This document shows positions 62,457 to 64,000 of a stretch of 64,000 bases of DNA, piece after piece. Made by a program: the position numbers and the translations under genes. The DNA lies in NCBI GenBank assembly GCA_963693085.1, contig OY856412.1:964252281-964316280 (forward strand), given 5' to 3'. This DNA comes from Alisma plantago-aquatica (taxonomy: Eukaryota; Streptophyta; Magnoliopsida; Alismatales; Alismataceae). The first letter of the stretch is position 1; each line of letters starts with the position of its first letter. The notes beneath the pieces are model-generated. The model was given only the letters and a program-made list of their open reading frames with translations, was not told the origin of the DNA and searched no databases.

Positions 62457-62807
62457 CAAAGGGGGAGAAAGGTATGTCTTATTTTGACAAAATAGGGAGA
62501 AGGCATGTCTTACATGAAGAAGAGAAGCATGTCCATGTAAAGGGGAGAAGAAAAATGGGAGAAGGAATATATGTGTAGAACATATATGAGTAGAAGACAT
62601 AGTATTTTATAAATGTTATGAAAGCTAACCATGCAGGAGAAATAGCATCAATTGAGGGGGAGTATGAGAACTCCACTAGCATCAATTGAGGGGGAGCATA
62701 TGAACTCAATTCTATTGAAACCCCTAGGTTTCTCCAAAGGTATGACTTTACTTAAATGCTTTCAATACATTTATGGAATGGTTTGTCATCTTCAAAAAGG
62801 GGGTGAA
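62457..62807 (+). other. Multiple polypurine tracts of copia-3
   Basis: Purine tracts with GGGGGAG lie at 62457-62470, 62651-62665 and 62684-62700. The LTR-adjacent tract AAAAAGGGGGTGAA is at 62794-62807. The ATTGAGGGGGAG form is also in copia-2 at 41343-41355. Only the last is positioned to define the LTR end. Confidence 0.8.
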
Positions 62808-64000
62808 TGTTGACTCAAGGTCTAAATTGACTAAACCCTTATTTTGATGATGACTAAACCATTCCAATTAATTGTGTCTAATGTCTCTACTTGAGTGATT
62901 TTAGATTAGGCATAGACACACTCCAAATGCCCTAACTTGTGCATCTCAACTTGGAGAAAAGACAAGTCAAAGTCAATACAAGTGCACATTTTTGTAATAT
63001 GATGTAAATTTATTATAATCATGTTGTAAATCACTTGTAATGATTGTATGACTTGTAATTAATCTTAGAAAAAATTAGGAGCACTTAGATAGAATATTTA
63101 AGCACTCAAAAACCATTTTCTAAAATTTACATCAGACTGTTCATCAGTCAAGTTGCAAACTCGAACGATCCTGATTGGATCTTGAAAATGACTTGTGATC
63201 GGTCGAGTTTACACTTCACAAAATTGACCGATCCCTCTAGTGACCAAAATGGATTTAAGTGAATCGGTCGAGTTACCCCAGGACAAACTCGACCGATGGC
63301 CTAAATTGGTCTTGTCTTTTAGTGGGATCGGTCGAGTTACCTTTATAGAAACTGGATCGATTGCACTGTACAGAAAAGTACATAAAAGTGTTTCTAGACA
63401 TTGTGGAGTTGCAACAAGTGAAAATATATCTGTTGCAAGCCACAAAATAGCTAGTTTTTGTTCTCAATTGTTCCCAAAGGCTTCTAGGCATCCTCAACTA
63501 TAAATAGGGCCCCTTGGGTTTCATCCCATGGTTAACCAAGCACTATGAAGGTCCCTATTCTATAGTTGAGTGATCCTATAGCCTCCTCTCTCTCTGTAAT
63601 ATTAATCACTTGCTACATCCATTAGAGTGAGTAGGAGATTTGTAAGAGAGCTCATCCTACATGTATATCTTGTAAGGCTCTCACTTCCACCACCTCCCTA
63701 TCTCCGTTTTCAATCATGAAGATGTAGGATCTCTCTCTTGGCTAAGAAAGCTGAAGAAGAACAAGGGAAGGAGTCCCTTGGTGAAGATCAAGGCTGAAGA
63801 CTTGGAGATAGAGTGGGTAAGTCCTTGGTGAAGGCAGAAGACTCCTTGCTCAAGTGGGTAAGTCATTAGTGGAAGCTTCTCAGAGTGAATGTGACGTCAA
63901 AGGCTGAAGATCCAAGAAGAGTGGGAAATTCCTTGAAGGTTGAAGACTTGTACAAGAGTAGGTAAGTCTTTGGAAGAGGGCAGAAGACTCCTTGCAAAGT
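62808..64000 (+). repeat. 3' LTR of copia-3 (truncated by window end)
   Basis: Begins TGTTGACTCAAGG and is collinear with 57299-58491. Palindrome cluster at 63142-63363, TATA sequence at 63498-63508. About 390 bp should continue beyond the window. Confidence 0.92.

Larger units (their letters stand above)
57299..64000 (+). mobile_element. Sirevirus-like copia element lacking pol, copia-3 (3' LTR cut by window edge)
   Basis: 5' LTR 57299-58878, PBS at 58881, a gag frame at 58929-60867, about 1.9 kb of non-coding internal DNA, several polypurine tracts, and the 3' LTR from 62808. No protease, integrase, RT or RNase H sequence is present between gag and the 3' LTR, so it is a deletion derivative needing proteins in trans. 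The gag is homologous to copia-2 gag and the LTR palindromes share the same motif. Confidence 0.9.

Overview
The window is repeat-rich nuclear DNA from a seed plant. No host gene, tRNA, rRNA or CRISPR array is visible. Everything I can assign is LTR retrotransposon: Ty3/gypsy chromoviruses of Tekay/Del type, two Sirevirus-like Ty1/copia elements, an older copia copy and remnants of further LTRs. The plant origin rests on the chromovirus and Sirevirus protein families, initiator-methionine tRNA primer sites and deep nesting. The species cannot be named from sequence alone.

Layout. 1-33664 is a tandem array of a non-autonomous chromovirus-like element, read on the minus strand as LTR - 1434 bp internal - LTR - 1434 bp internal - LTR. 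The LTRs are about 5.95 kb and the internal regions have no gag or pol. The leftmost LTR is cut by the window edge. The middle LTR is split by a complete Tekay chromovirus at 7158-22333 with 5-bp target duplications (ATGAG), two LTRs of 5177 and 5162 bp and an unbroken 1551-residue gag-pol-chromodomain polyprotein. By eye its LTRs differ at only about fifteen positions, so it is the youngest insertion. The array itself sits inside the integrase gene of an older copia element, whose decayed RT, RNase H and 3' LTR continue from 33665 to about 37.9 kb.

From about 38.1 kb there is a plus-strand gypsy-like LTR, resumed at 50776-53381 and split by an 11-kb Sirevirus (39764-50770, minus strand, duplication ACACT) with a broken gag-pol and a third ORF in the env-like position. 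53384-56721 holds degenerate repeat DNA. A gypsy-type LTR terminus (56722-57298) is interrupted by a second Sirevirus (57299 to beyond 64000, plus strand) that keeps a gag frame but has lost pol.

How the parts relate. The non-autonomous elements share primer-binding site, polypurine tract, adjoining palindrome, U3 start and a U5 block with the intact Tekay element, so that element, or a close relative, is the likely source of proteins acting in trans. The most striking non-coding signal is that several unrelated LTR families each carry clusters of short CpG-containing inverted repeats in AT-rich DNA, each family with its own motif. In both chromovirus types they lie downstream of the TATA box in a long leader; in the copia elements they lie upstream of it.
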